Counted from the stretch's first letter, positions 16,108-25,083 are shown. The stretch: DNA of 25,262 nt from JAQVQN01 sp964557205 (GCA_964557205.1 CAZKZI010000031.1:1-25262), one strand, 5' to 3'. Numbers and translations are program-made. Notes: generated by a model from the sequence alone, not told the origin.

Positions 16108-16127
16108 TGGTCAAGGGAAGTTGACCA
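16108..16127. promoter_or_regulatory. Palindrome TGGTCAA-N6-TTGACCA, operator candidate
   Basis: Perfect 7-base arms (16108-16114 and 16121-16127) flank GGGAAG. The site lies about 35 bases upstream of the -35 element of the minus-strand promoter and about 325 bases before the plus-strand gene. It could equally form a small hairpin. Confidence 0.3.
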
Positions 16128-16452
16128 GTTCGTCAAATAGAAAGTGCTGGCGGCTTAATAATCCTGCTGCACTAAAGATTCAAAGAGTTATTAAAGAGTT
16201 TGAAGATTTAAGGCGTGAAATAGCCGCAGGCTTGTGGTAGCGTACCCCCCGTCACTTCGACGGAGTTCAGCACAGGTCAGAGCTACACAATGAAGTGTAT
16301 TCGGGTGTAGGACACGCTTTTCTCGCTATTGCGGGAGAGCGTGTATTGGCTAACTTCAAGACACATGCTCTCTTCCTCCTTCTTTCCTACGGCGTGACGT
16401 GTCTAGAACCATGACCTGCACAATATGAGATAAGAAGATTTTCGGAGTTTAT

Positions 16453-19293
16453 ATGAAAAAAAATACGCCACTATGCTTCGCCTGCGGCTGGTTTTGCCTG
16501 ACAGGTTACGGGGCGATCCACTATGCGGATTGTACCCGTCCGGACGATTCAGGAGCCGGAATGACGTGGAGCACAGCCAAACAGAGCCTCCAGGCAGCCG
16601 TCGATATTTCCGCTAAAGGCGACACCGTGTTAGTCGCACCAGGCATTTATGACGCGGGCCAGCGCATCACCCCCGGCGGCTGGCTGTCGAACCGCGTGGT
16701 CGTCACAAAAGACATCACCCTCGTCTCACGCGACGGTGCCGACACCACCATCATCATGGGCGCACGCGACTCGGCAGACGCCACCTATCAGGGCTGCGGC
16801 TCGAATGCGGTGCGCTGCGTCTACATGGCCGTGGGCAAACTAAAGGGCTTCACCCTCACGGGCGGTGCTGCGGGCAGTGAGAACAAGGAAAACCTCAACA
16901 ACCGAGGCGGCGGATTCTACGCGCCTACGAACAAAGACCTTCCTGAAATTTACGACTGCATCATCAGCAACAATGCGGCGATCCGTGGCGGCGGTGCATA
17001 TGCAGGCACCTTCCACCGCTGCCGCATCATCGGTAACTACGCCCAAAAAAATGGCGCGGGCGTCCGGGACTCGGAACTTCACAACTGCCTCGTGGTATAC
17101 AACTATGGTAGCGGCGCGGCCTTCTGCTATGCCAAGTCCTACTGGCCTGACAACGGTATTTTCAACTGCACAATCGCCTACAATACCGGACCGGGAATGG
17201 AGTGCTCCAGCGCCCACAACACGATCAGCACAGGGAACAGCAGTGCCTTCAGCGGCGGTGCCTTGCCCAAGATCACGTTTGTCAACTGCTGCCTCTCGTC
17301 AGCCACAGCAATGGGCTCTAACAACATAGAGGCCGCCTACGCGCGTTTTGTGGATGCAGCTGGCGGTGATTTTCGTTTGCTTGAGAATTCGCCGTGCCTG
17401 GATACCGGAAACTCCGCCTTTTTAAGCAGTGCCTCTGGAGCCGCTGGCCACACGGACTTTCTTGGCGCCCCCCGCGTGCAGGGCAAGGGAGTTGACATCG
17501 GAGCAATAGAAGGTGTGGTAGCCGGAATCGCTGCTGTAGCAATCGATCCACCGCAAGGAAAAGGCAAACTGTCGCCCTCTAAAACACTGATCCTCAAAAA
17601 CCTGCCCACTCAGGTTGTGTTCACCGCCACCGCCAATGAAGGCGCATCCCTGCGACACTTCACGCTTGATGGAGAAGCCTTCAAAAAACACGGTAACACG
17701 TTCACTTTAGAGGTTGTCCGACCCGGTGGATATTCGGTTTCAGCGATTTTCCAGAAAGCATTCCCTTGGAATCCTCACCTGACTGAAGCCGAGGTGATTG
17801 CCGAACCGTCATTTGCCGATCCGACTGAGGGCCGACTTGAAGAACAGCCGGCATTATACATTGAAGAGGGTGCGCTCGCATGGAAATGCCGCGATCTGGG
17901 ATCCTCCTGTTTCATCGAGTTCTGGTTCCAGCCACTGGCCTGGGACGCCACCGGAAACGATGCCGTCGAACTCTGCCGTCTCACTGTGGGCGCCCAAACA
18001 TATGTGCTGTCCAAGGTCGCGGGCAAAAGCAATCTATCCTTCGGAGCTGACGGCGAAACCTCGGCTATATATCCCGTCTACGCCTGGGACGACGCGCAAT
18101 GGGCCAAGAACATGCCGCGAAAGAAAATCCTGCACCGCAGCGTAGGCTGGCACCATGTCAGCATGACCGTCTTGGAAAAACAGCTTCGCCTGACCGTGGA
18201 TGGTTTCCCAGCCCGGGAGATCAAAACAATCAAGGTCAACGGAACACTTGAACAACTGGCGCTTAGCGGCAATCCCGGCACGGCCTTCACCTTGCCCCTG
18301 TTGGGTCGGGGAGGCTCCTTTGATCCACCCGCCTTGCGGAAACGTTTTCTGGCCCTCTTCCTGAACGAGACCCAGATGAGACCACGGCTCCTGACAGCGC
18401 CCCTGCTGAAAACGCCACCAAAGGTGGATGGGCACCTGGCCGCAAACGAATGGGATGACGCTACGCAATTCACCGGCTGGGCAGCCATCCGCGACGGTCA
18501 GCTTGCGGCTGAAGACCTTACTGGATACATCGGTTATAAAGACGATTGGTTATACATTGCCATGACCGCCCCGAATAAAACCTGCACAACACCCTCCCGC
18601 GAGCCGGAGCGCGAAAATACGGGCGAACAATCCGAGGGCCTCAACCTTTTTATAGGGCCGCCGTTTGTCAGTGGCGAGAATCCGCGCCGACTGCTTCAGT
18701 TCACGGGAACTTTGTCTGGCACTCAGACCCAGCGGCAGGTATTGCCCGTCAGGGACAATCAGTGGCGCGGCAAGTGGCAATGGGCTACTTCAATCACAAA
18801 CGGTCAACGGATAGCCGAGTTTGTCGCGCGGTTTGATGATATCGACCTACCCAGACCCGCCCCGGGCGAGATCTGGACCATCAAACTCCTCGACAAACAC
18901 TCTGGCTTAACCTGGTCCTATCCTGACGGAGGAGAAACCAATGTTGCCTCCATGGGCGAACTACAGTTCGACCCGAAAGTTCCGGCACTCCGACTGGGCG
19001 ACTGGACGGTCAAAGACAACCTCGCTTCCGTATCACTTGGAATTAATGGACTCCGAAAATCACACCGCCTAACCGCAGGCATACAGCTTTACGGCGGGAA
19101 CGACCTTCTACCAACAACAACTATCGAAAAATCGGTCGTCTGGAAGGGGAAGGAAACTGTAACCCTGGATTTGGAAAGCTCCACTGGCGTTCACTCTTAC
19201 GGACGAATCGCAGTTTACGTGAAAGACGGCACCAAATACATTTATTACCACATTGTCGGGTTTCCGAGAATCGAAGGGGGGGCGGCACAATGA
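16453..19293 (+). CDS. Large secreted multidomain protein: beta-helix, LamG-like and CBM9-like domains
   Basis: 946 residues; GGAG lies about 8 bases before the ATG. A leader of ~22 residues is followed by a right-handed beta-helix of the DUF1565/pectate-lyase-like kind (~25-290: AAVDISAKGDTVLVAPGIY, repeated IYDCIISNN, FHRCRIIGN, LHNCLVVYN, IFNCTIAYN rungs). It closes with a choice-of-anchor-Q-like block (GGDFRLLENSPCLDTG to GVDIGAIE, ~303-355). Next come a bacterial-repeat-like beta domain (~360-435), a LamG/concanavalin-like domain (~450-630: SCFIEFWFQP, VGWHHVSMTV), and a CBM9/DOMON-like carbohydrate-binding domain (~650-850: PKVDGHLAANEWDDAT, YIGYKDDWLYIAM). No catalytic residue set was recognised. 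It is probably a surface or secreted glycan-binding protein or a lyase. Its TGA overlaps the next gene's ATG, so the two are coupled. Confidence 0.7.
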   Translation: MKKNTPLCFACGWFCLTGYGAIHYADCTRPDDSGAGMTWSTAKQSLQAAVDISAKGDTVLVAPGIYDAGQRITPGGWLSNRVVVTKDITLVSRDGADTTIIMGARDSADATYQGCGSNAVRCVYMAVGKLKGFTLTGGAAGSENKENLNNRGGGFYAPTNKDLPEIYDCIISNNAAIRGGGAYAGTFHRCRIIGNYAQKNGAGVRDSELHNCLVVYNYGSGAAFCYAKSYWPDNGIFNCTIAYNTGPGMECSSAHNTISTGNSSAFSGGALPKITFVNCCLSSATAMGSNNIEAAYARFVDAAGGDFRLLENSPCLDTGNSAFLSSASGAAGHTDFLGAPRVQGKGVDIGAIEGVVAGIAAVAIDPPQGKGKLSPSKTLILKNLPTQVVFTATANEGASLRHFTLDGEAFKKHGNTFTLEVVRPGGYSVSAIFQKAFPWNPHLTEAEVIAEPSFADPTEGRLEEQPALYIEEGALAWKCRDLGSSCFIEFWFQPLAWDATGNDAVELCRLTVGAQTYVLSKVAGKSNLSFGADGETSAIYPVYAWDDAQWAKNMPRKKILHRSVGWHHVSMTVLEKQLRLTVDGFPAREIKTIKVNGTLEQLALSGNPGTAFTLPLLGRGGSFDPPALRKRFLALFLNETQMRPRLLTAPLLKTPPKVDGHLAANEWDDATQFTGWAAIRDGQLAAEDLTGYIGYKDDWLYIAMTAPNKTCTTPSREPERENTGEQSEGLNLFIGPPFVSGENPRRLLQFTGTLSGTQTQRQVLPVRDNQWRGKWQWATSITNGQRIAEFVARFDDIDLPRPAPGEIWTIKLLDKHSGLTWSYPDGGETNVASMGELQFDPKVPALRLGDWTVKDNLASVSLGINGLRKSHRLTAGIQLYGGNDLLPTTTIEKSVVWKGKETVTLDLESSTGVHSYGRIAVYVKDGTKYIYYHIVGFPRIEGGAAQ

Positions 19294-21623
19294 ATGCCAT
19301 ACGAATGATTGAATCGAACCCGATGCGTCGGAAAAGCCTCGTCCAATACAGCCGCTGCCTCATCGCGGCGCTCTGCCTTGTTTGTGACCCTGTGATGCGT
19401 GCAACCGCCGCCACGCCGGACGACGCCGTGTACACACGGAAATGGACGCGGGCCGAACTTGAGGAAACCCTGAAAATCAGCAAGGAGTGGCTCGGCAACA
19501 CACTCGGCAAAGATGAGGTCGCTCCGCCCCCCTGGACTCCGATGACAGTGTCGGGGCAGTCGATCGGTTGCTGGGGAAAGCTGTATCGCTATAAAAACAC
19601 CATTCTGCCAGTCTCCATGCGCAGTCAGGAAATCGAGCTTTTATCGGACAAACCGACCATCCGGGTGAAATCCCGAGGTCGCTGGCTCGAATTTGGAAAG
19701 GCCGAAGTTTCTGTCGAACGGAAACACGACGGCCTCGTCAGGGTCAAAACCATTTCCCGCGTGGGAACTTTTACCCTAGAACTGAACACCGGATACGAAT
19801 TCGACGGCATGGGCAAGGTGCACATGCGCCTGTCATCTACAGACGGTGGTAGCGCTGAAGGCCTGCTGCTTGAGATACCGCTGCAAGCCCGTCATTCTGT
19901 CCTCTTCAATTGGACCGGCTCACGTACAGGCATCAACGTGGACGGCCAGCTGATCCGGGGCGCAGCCTATCCCCCGATGTCGGATTCCGGTCCCGTCAAA
20001 ACAGAGGGGATCAAACTGGATGCATTCCGCGAGATCATCTGGCTTGGCGACCGCGAGGTCGGCTTCTGCTGGTTTGCCGACAGCATTGCGGGCTGGCCTA
20101 TTCGGGATGAGACGGACATCCAGGAGATAACCTCTGAAACCGAAAACGGGCGCTCTCTGCGGATCAAATTTGCCGACAAATCCTTCAGCCTCGCCAAACC
20201 GCTTGAGCTGATCTTCGGCATTCAAACAACACCCATGCGCCCGCGTCCCGCGGATTTCCGCACCCGCGTAGGCTGGAAGAACAGGACCAACGACTGCCCG
20301 AACCTACAGCGCGTTCGATGGGGCGACGGCTACTATTACCCGTTCCAAGACACCTACCCGGAACAAGCGCGCGCAGATGTGGAGGCAGTGCGGTCCCAAG
20401 GCAGGGAAATCATGCCTGTCTCCTCCGTCGAGTATTTCGGTATGTACCGGTTTTCAAAAAATGGTTACGGCCCAGTTTCCGACCCGGGGCTAATGCAGCG
20501 CGAGGTGATGTTCTGGAAAGAACAGTGGGACCAGATGCGGAGGGTGAAGGAATCGCCTGAGGAGGCCCTGGCGAAAAAAAAGCGGGCGCTATACAGACAG
20601 GAGAACCGTCTTCCCGGAGGACACGCTGTGGAAGAGTTGCTCGCCCTGCCGCGGCACACCGCGGAGGGTAACGACTGGAGCGACATCCAATGGAAACCGG
20701 ATTCCTATCCTGAACGCTTTTGCTACAATTCGTCCTTTCAGGACTACCACGTGTGGAAATTGGCAGAATTGGTCAAGCGGACTGGTTTGTCGGCGATCTA
20801 TCTGGATCAACAGTTGTACGCATGCACGAATCCGGATCACGGCTGCGGCTACATTGACTACAAGGGCGAATGGGCCGGTCAAGGAAACGTATTCGCCATG
20901 CGCGAAATGGCCAAGCGCATCTACATCATCTTCAGTCAACTCAACGGCTGGGAACCGCGAATCATGTGGCACTGTTCGCAACAGATGGTCATCCCGGCAA
21001 TGTCTTTCATCTCCATTTACTACGATGGCGAAAAGTATACCAGTCCTAACCATGCGAGAAGTATAGTCGGCAACGAATTTTACAGCAGATTCCTCACTGA
21101 AGAGGTGCTGCAGGTCCAGCACATGGGCAAACCCTTCGGCTTCATTGCCGACTTCCTGCCGCAGATCACCAGTGTTGCGGCACGCGGACTTCCGATAACA
21201 TCTCCAACAATGGCCACCACCCGTGACCTGATGGGACTGCTTATGATCCATGACTCTCATATCGACGGACAAACCTACTATCCGGCACTTGTCAATCGGA
21301 TCATTAACGCCCGCCTCTCCTTCCCGTTGAACAAAATGAAAGTCGCCTACTACTGGGAGACCGACTCCGGTGTAACAACAGCCCCGGGAACAATAAAATC
21401 CATCCTCCACTATAACAATCAAAAAGCGTTGTTGGTCCTCTTCAACTGGGGGGATGAAACGGTCTTAGCCGAGGCAGACATTGACCCCGAACAGCTTGGC
21501 GTAGCCATCGGCGGCATGCGTGTCACGGATGTGCTCACGGGCGAGACGCTCGAAACACGCGGGCACACCCTTAAGGTAGACCTGTTGCCACGCGATTTCA
21601 GGATGTTTGAGGTGAATTGGTAA
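19290..21623 (+). CDS. Secreted glycoside-hydrolase-related protein (DUF6067-like)
   Basis: 777 residues, starting within the stop of the previous gene (ATGA overlap). A hydrophobic stretch around residues 20-42 (SRCLIAALCLVC to RATAA) is a likely signal peptide; the start may be Met12, which would shorten the leader. Residues ~60-320 form a large beta-sandwich (LYRYKNTILPVSMRSQEIEL, IKLDAFREIIWLGDREVGFCWF). A TIM-barrel-like region follows at ~340-690, with LSAIYLDQQLYACTNPDHG, where Asp in IYLD is the best catalytic candidate, and WHCSQQMVIPAMSFISIYYDGEKY. The end (~700-777) is a beta-sandwich (KALLVLFNWGDETVLAEADI). This layout matches DUF6067/GH123-related proteins, but I assign the family from layout and short motifs only. 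It probably acts on a glycan bound by the upstream coupled protein. Confidence 0.55.
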   Translation: MNAIRMIESNPMRRKSLVQYSRCLIAALCLVCDPVMRATAATPDDAVYTRKWTRAELEETLKISKEWLGNTLGKDEVAPPPWTPMTVSGQSIGCWGKLYRYKNTILPVSMRSQEIELLSDKPTIRVKSRGRWLEFGKAEVSVERKHDGLVRVKTISRVGTFTLELNTGYEFDGMGKVHMRLSSTDGGSAEGLLLEIPLQARHSVLFNWTGSRTGINVDGQLIRGAAYPPMSDSGPVKTEGIKLDAFREIIWLGDREVGFCWFADSIAGWPIRDETDIQEITSETENGRSLRIKFADKSFSLAKPLELIFGIQTTPMRPRPADFRTRVGWKNRTNDCPNLQRVRWGDGYYYPFQDTYPEQARADVEAVRSQGREIMPVSSVEYFGMYRFSKNGYGPVSDPGLMQREVMFWKEQWDQMRRVKESPEEALAKKKRALYRQENRLPGGHAVEELLALPRHTAEGNDWSDIQWKPDSYPERFCYNSSFQDYHVWKLAELVKRTGLSAIYLDQQLYACTNPDHGCGYIDYKGEWAGQGNVFAMREMAKRIYIIFSQLNGWEPRIMWHCSQQMVIPAMSFISIYYDGEKYTSPNHARSIVGNEFYSRFLTEEVLQVQHMGKPFGFIADFLPQITSVAARGLPITSPTMATTRDLMGLLMIHDSHIDGQTYYPALVNRIINARLSFPLNKMKVAYYWETDSGVTTAPGTIKSILHYNNQKALLVLFNWGDETVLAEADIDPEQLGVAIGGMRVTDVLTGETLETRGHTLKVDLLPRDFRMFEVNW

Positions 21624-21624
21624 G

Positions 21625-23013
21625 CTATGGGAACATCGCCTCGTAGTGCGGCATCGGCGCGAAAATCCCACCGCTTTTTTCATAGTAGTCCGCATCGAGA
21701 TTGAACACGCCGCGATCGATCTTCGACCAAGGCGCGTCTGGATACGACAAGTAGCTGCGCATGGTCGCCCAGTTCTTGTAATTCTGGTGGCCGTTGGTCT
21801 CGACCAGTCCCAAGCCCTCTAGTCCCGGGAAGGCGTTCAGGCGTGCTGCCACGTTCTTGTTCCACTCCACCAGGATCGGGTTGACCGTCAGATCCGCGCA
21901 GAAACACGGCACACCACGCTCGTGTGCCGCCTGCGCGATCTTCATGGTCATGCTGAGCGTCTTGGCGATCGCCTTCAGCGCGATAGCCTTGTACCCCATC
22001 TCGATACGGGTGACCGCGTCCTTGTCTGTATGCGCGCTTTCGTCCGCAGCCAACCGCACAGAGATATCCCGCACTTCGATTTCGCGCTCTTCGTCGAATG
22101 GCTCCTCGATGATCGCGACCTGATCGAACGCCCCAATTTTCTTGAGGTGGTCAATCAGGCGCAACAACGTTTCTTTTTTCTCATAGCGGCCGTTGGCATC
22201 AAAGTAGTACGGCAGTTTACCGCTTTTTGTGTACGGCGTGCGGCAGCCATCGAGCGCCGCGTGGATGGCGCTCACCCGCGCCATGTCCTTCTCCAGCATC
22301 TCTTCCTGCGTGCCCTTTTGGCCAATCTTGATCTTCATGAAGAAGGAACCTTCCTCCACCTCCGCTGTGATTTCCTTGATCGGAATGGTATAGGCCATCA
22401 GCGGAATCGCCGCGGCCTTTGAATGATGCTGCGACAACGCGGGCTTATACGCGGCCGGAATCAGGCCATCGAACGTCGTGATCCCGTTCTCTTTCGCGTA
22501 GAGCAACCACGCGGCGTTGTCCACGCCCACCAGCGCGTTCAGCGCAAAGGTCTGGCGCAGCTTCGGGTTGCCCGTGATCGCTTTGCCGTACTCGTAAACT
22601 TCTTTAAAAAGCTCGTCGTTCAGCGCCACGGGATCGGTGAACGTCCGTCCCTTCAGCACACGCAGGGCGTACGAGGTCATTGCGAACATCAGCGCGTTCC
22701 CGCCGGACTCGGTGTTCGACGCGAACACCTTGGCATCGCTCCACAGCGTGCTGTGCGTGCAGAGGCCGATGCCGCGCTTGCCGCTGATGCTGCGGATCAT
22801 GGCCGCGCTCTGCCAGACGTTGGTCAGGTAGCCGCCCTTGAAACCAAACGGCCTCAGCAGCGGCTCGCGCTCGAAATCGCACCCCGTATCCGCCACTGTA
22901 ATCGTTTTCCTCATCGTCGTTCCTCCAGTTGCCGCGTCCACCGAGACGCATCCATTCATCATTGTTGCTCCCGCCGCCAGCGTCGCCGCCTTTAAAAACT
23001 CCCTACGTTTCAT
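21625..23013 (-). CDS. Exported enolase-superfamily enzyme (muconate-lactonizing/epimerase-like)
   Basis: 462 residues; AAGGAAGGA lies 6 bases before the ATG. MKRREFLKAATLAAGATMMNGC is a Tat-type leader ending in a possible lipobox Cys22, so the enzyme may be a lipoprotein. Enolase-superfamily residues are all in place: KIK (Lys227, Lys229) on the second barrel strand, FDANG (Asp272, Asn274), IIEEP (Glu303), ADES (Asp324, Glu325) and Lys347 on the opposite face. This fits the MLE/dipeptide-epimerase subgroup, which abstracts a proton alpha to a carboxylate (sugar-acid dehydration, epimerisation or racemisation). Such enzymes are usually cytoplasmic, so export is unusual. It is last in an operon, 66 bases after the preceding gene. 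It converges on the DUF6067-like gene with a single base between the stops. Confidence 0.78.
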   Translation of the reverse strand: MKRREFLKAATLAAGATMMNGCVSVDAATGGTTMRKTITVADTGCDFEREPLLRPFGFKGGYLTNVWQSAAMIRSISGKRGIGLCTHSTLWSDAKVFASNTESGGNALMFAMTSYALRVLKGRTFTDPVALNDELFKEVYEYGKAITGNPKLRQTFALNALVGVDNAAWLLYAKENGITTFDGLIPAAYKPALSQHHSKAAAIPLMAYTIPIKEITAEVEEGSFFMKIKIGQKGTQEEMLEKDMARVSAIHAALDGCRTPYTKSGKLPYYFDANGRYEKKETLLRLIDHLKKIGAFDQVAIIEEPFDEEREIEVRDISVRLAADESAHTDKDAVTRIEMGYKAIALKAIAKTLSMTMKIAQAAHERGVPCFCADLTVNPILVEWNKNVAARLNAFPGLEGLGLVETNGHQNYKNWATMRSYLSYPDAPWSKIDRGVFNLDADYYEKSGGIFAPMPHYEAMFP

Positions 23014-23079
23014 GTGCTATCCTTCCTTTTTCTAAGTGCTTCCGGGTCGTGATGGGTTATTCTGGGTCGTCCGCGCCGA

Positions 23080-24024
23080 TCACATCGCAATCCCGTACTT
23101 CGCGTATTGCGACGTAAAGAAATCGCATTCGCGTTTCAGCTTGCGCAGCGCGACCGCACGTCGCTCGGCTTCAGGCAACGCCTGCTCCTCCTTCGTGAAC
23201 AACTTCCACTCGCAGTGGACTGAAGCCGGACCTCCGCCCCCGAGTTCCTTCACCAGCTCGAAATAACGCTTCCAGGCCACGACCCCCTCGCCTGCGGGCA
23301 CACACAGAAGCCGCCGTTTGTCCTCACCCGTCCAGGCGTAGTCCTTGAGGCATAAGCTACGGATAAAAGGCGCGATGAGCCGCATGCTGGTCACCCACGA
23401 ATCGCTTATTTCGGCAGATGCGTGAAGAACGTCAAACTGGCAGCCGATCCACTGCGGGTTCAGCCCCTTCAGCACCGCGTGCAGATCCCATATCACACCG
23501 CCGAAATTCCGCTCGCTCATGCCCCGGTGGTTCTGGTAGCACCCCGTGATCCCACACGTCCTGTTGAGTTTCTCGAGCGCCTTAAACTTCCCGCGAAACT
23601 TTTCAAGTTCGTCCTCGACACCCCGTTTGTCGTCATAGCGGAGATAGCCCATGCGGTAGACCTTGACCCCGCACTGCGCCGCCGTCTTCAGCACGCGTTC
23701 GGCCAGCGGGTCATCGGCTGCGGCGATCGCCGTAACGATCATCCCGACCTTCAGCCCCTGTTTGCGTGCGGCTTCAACCGCCTGCGGCAGATCCCGCTGC
23801 ACGTTCTCGGGCAAAACATGTCCATTCGGCCGCACTGTCAGGTCAATGCCGCCGTAACCGGCCTGCGCGAGCATTTCCGCCAGCGCATCATAGTCCAGCC
23901 ACTGGAGCGACTTCGAAAAACAATGTAGACAGGCTTTCTTTGCAGCCGCCTGTGCCCACGCTGCTTCCGCCAGCGTTCCCCCTGCCGCCAGTGTCACAGT
24001 CTTTAGAAAAACGCGTCGTTTCAT
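23080..24024 (-). CDS. Exported sugar phosphate isomerase/epimerase-like TIM barrel, copy 2
   Basis: 314 residues from the ATG at 24024, with AAAGG 5 bases upstream; an ATG at 24039 is less likely. The leader MKRRVFLKTVTLAAGGTLAEAAWA is a Tat-like signal. The body is an AP-endonuclease-2/xylose-isomerase-like TIM barrel (PF01261 type): YDALAEMLAQAGYGGIDLTV, GLKVGMIVTA, QFDVLHA (Asp198, His201) and VHCEWKL (Glu272). Two usual metal positions differ: the first Glu strand reads GCYQNHRG, and the His-x-His strand reads CLKDY with Lys227. This subgroup is known among PVC bacteria, but its activity here is uncertain: 3-keto-sugar epimerase or lyase, or hydroxypyruvate isomerase-like. It is the middle gene of the operon, 39 bases after the first. 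Confidence 0.75.
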   Translation of the reverse strand: MKRRVFLKTVTLAAGGTLAEAAWAQAAAKKACLHCFSKSLQWLDYDALAEMLAQAGYGGIDLTVRPNGHVLPENVQRDLPQAVEAARKQGLKVGMIVTAIAAADDPLAERVLKTAAQCGVKVYRMGYLRYDDKRGVEDELEKFRGKFKALEKLNRTCGITGCYQNHRGMSERNFGGVIWDLHAVLKGLNPQWIGCQFDVLHASAEISDSWVTSMRLIAPFIRSLCLKDYAWTGEDKRRLLCVPAGEGVVAWKRYFELVKELGGGGPASVHCEWKLFTKEEQALPEAERRAVALRKLKRECDFFTSQYAKYGIAM

Positions 24025-24063
24025 GTTTGCCTTTCGCATTTGGTGGCTCGCTCCGTCCGCCCA

Positions 24064-24942
24064 TTACCCCTTTGACTGCTCGCACAGGGTGGCGACCGCT
24101 TTACGCCACGCGGCATCGCGGTTTTCCTTGGGCCACCAGGAGCATTCGCAGGAAACGCCGCCTACATACCCGATCTCTCTGAGTGCGCTGAAATAGCCGC
24201 GGAAGTCCTCGCCGTGCGTTCCGGGAGGCGATCCGCCCTGGAGTTCCGCGATGTGGCAATGGAGTATGCGCGCGCCCGCCTTGCGGATCGAGTCAGGGCC
24301 TTCCTTCTCACTCAGCATGTGGTGAATGTCGGCCAGCAGTTGGATGCGCGGGCGGTTGATGGCATCCACATATTCAATGCCCTCCGCGACCTTGTGGAGG
24401 AGGTTCGTGCTGCGTATGGGCAGTGGCTCAAGCACGACCGTGACCTTGCAGTCCCGGATGAGGTCGCCGAGTTTCTGACAGAAAGTGATGAACTGCTCTT
24501 TGCCTTTGGCAGGATCGAACCCTTCAGGCATATTTCGCGCACCGCCGCTACCCAGAACGATGAAAGGCACGCCGATCTCGTCCGCGCGTCGGCAGGCTGT
24601 GACAGCGTATTCCAACGCAGGCTCGTGGGCGGCATCCGGCCCGGTGAGCCGGAATTCTTTCGAGAAAAAACAATTGCACGCCCGGATCGGCAACACGCAG
24701 GCTTTGAGCATGGCCAGCGTCGGCGCAAACTCCGCGTCGGACACGTTGGGCTTGAACATCTCGGCGACTCTTCCCTCAAGGTATTCAAAGCCGGCGGCTT
24801 TGAACCCTGCTGCTTGTTTCGGGATACCACAGTTGCCGAACATGAACTGTGGAGCACGCTTTTGCGCGCGCGCTAGGCCAACGCCTCCCACCGCGCCTGC
24901 TGCGGCCATGGCCTGTATGAATCTTCTGCGTCTGAACTGCAT
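24064..24942 (-). CDS. Exported sugar phosphate isomerase/epimerase-like TIM barrel, copy 1
   Basis: 292 residues; AGGAGGG lies about 9 bases before the ATG. MQFRRRRFIQAMAAAGAVGGVGLARA is a Tat-type leader. The TIM barrel retains the full metal-binding set of the xylose-isomerase-like family: VVLEPLP (Glu172), LLADIHHM (Asp205, His208), ILHCHIAE (His230) and GVSCECSWW (Glu266), so it is expected to be a divalent-metal isomerase or epimerase. It is first in a three-gene operon with another barrel and an enolase-superfamily enzyme. All three carry export leaders, suggesting a periplasmic sequence of sugar or sugar-acid rearrangements. The substrate cannot be read from sequence. Confidence 0.82.
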   Translation of the reverse strand: MQFRRRRFIQAMAAAGAVGGVGLARAQKRAPQFMFGNCGIPKQAAGFKAAGFEYLEGRVAEMFKPNVSDAEFAPTLAMLKACVLPIRACNCFFSKEFRLTGPDAAHEPALEYAVTACRRADEIGVPFIVLGSGGARNMPEGFDPAKGKEQFITFCQKLGDLIRDCKVTVVLEPLPIRSTNLLHKVAEGIEYVDAINRPRIQLLADIHHMLSEKEGPDSIRKAGARILHCHIAELQGGSPPGTHGEDFRGYFSALREIGYVGGVSCECSWWPKENRDAAWRKAVATLCEQSKG

Positions 24943-25083
24943 GATAACGCGCCCTCCTGGTAAGTTTCCTCACCATTCGCTAGTGAAGCTGCGCCTCAAC
25001 CCGACAAGTGACACACAACGTGTTATTCCTGTTTGTTGAGTTGTTTGACCATTCGACACGGGCAGCACGAGCGCAGCGATACT

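Larger units (their letters stand above)
16009..16452. other. 444-base intergenic region between divergent genes
   Basis: It holds the minus-strand promoter and its inverted repeat (16043-16085), a second palindrome (16108-16127), and an open frame without start codon (16088-16240, plus) ending in ALKIQRVIKEFEDLRREIAA, which looks protein-like and may be a gene remnant. From about 16245 to 16430 I see no gene. No strong promoter for the plus-strand gene at 16453 was recognised. The left 230 bases share the AT-richer composition of the adjacent block. Confidence 0.4.

Noticed and set aside
16310..16350. Hairpin CGCTTTTCTCGC / GCGGGAGAGCG
   Set aside because: Several mismatches and no gene ending nearby. 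Not strong enough to call.
20589..21422. 277-codon open frame on the minus strand
   Set aside because: Antisense to the DUF6067-like gene, whose protein is coherent. The antisense translation has no domain signature.
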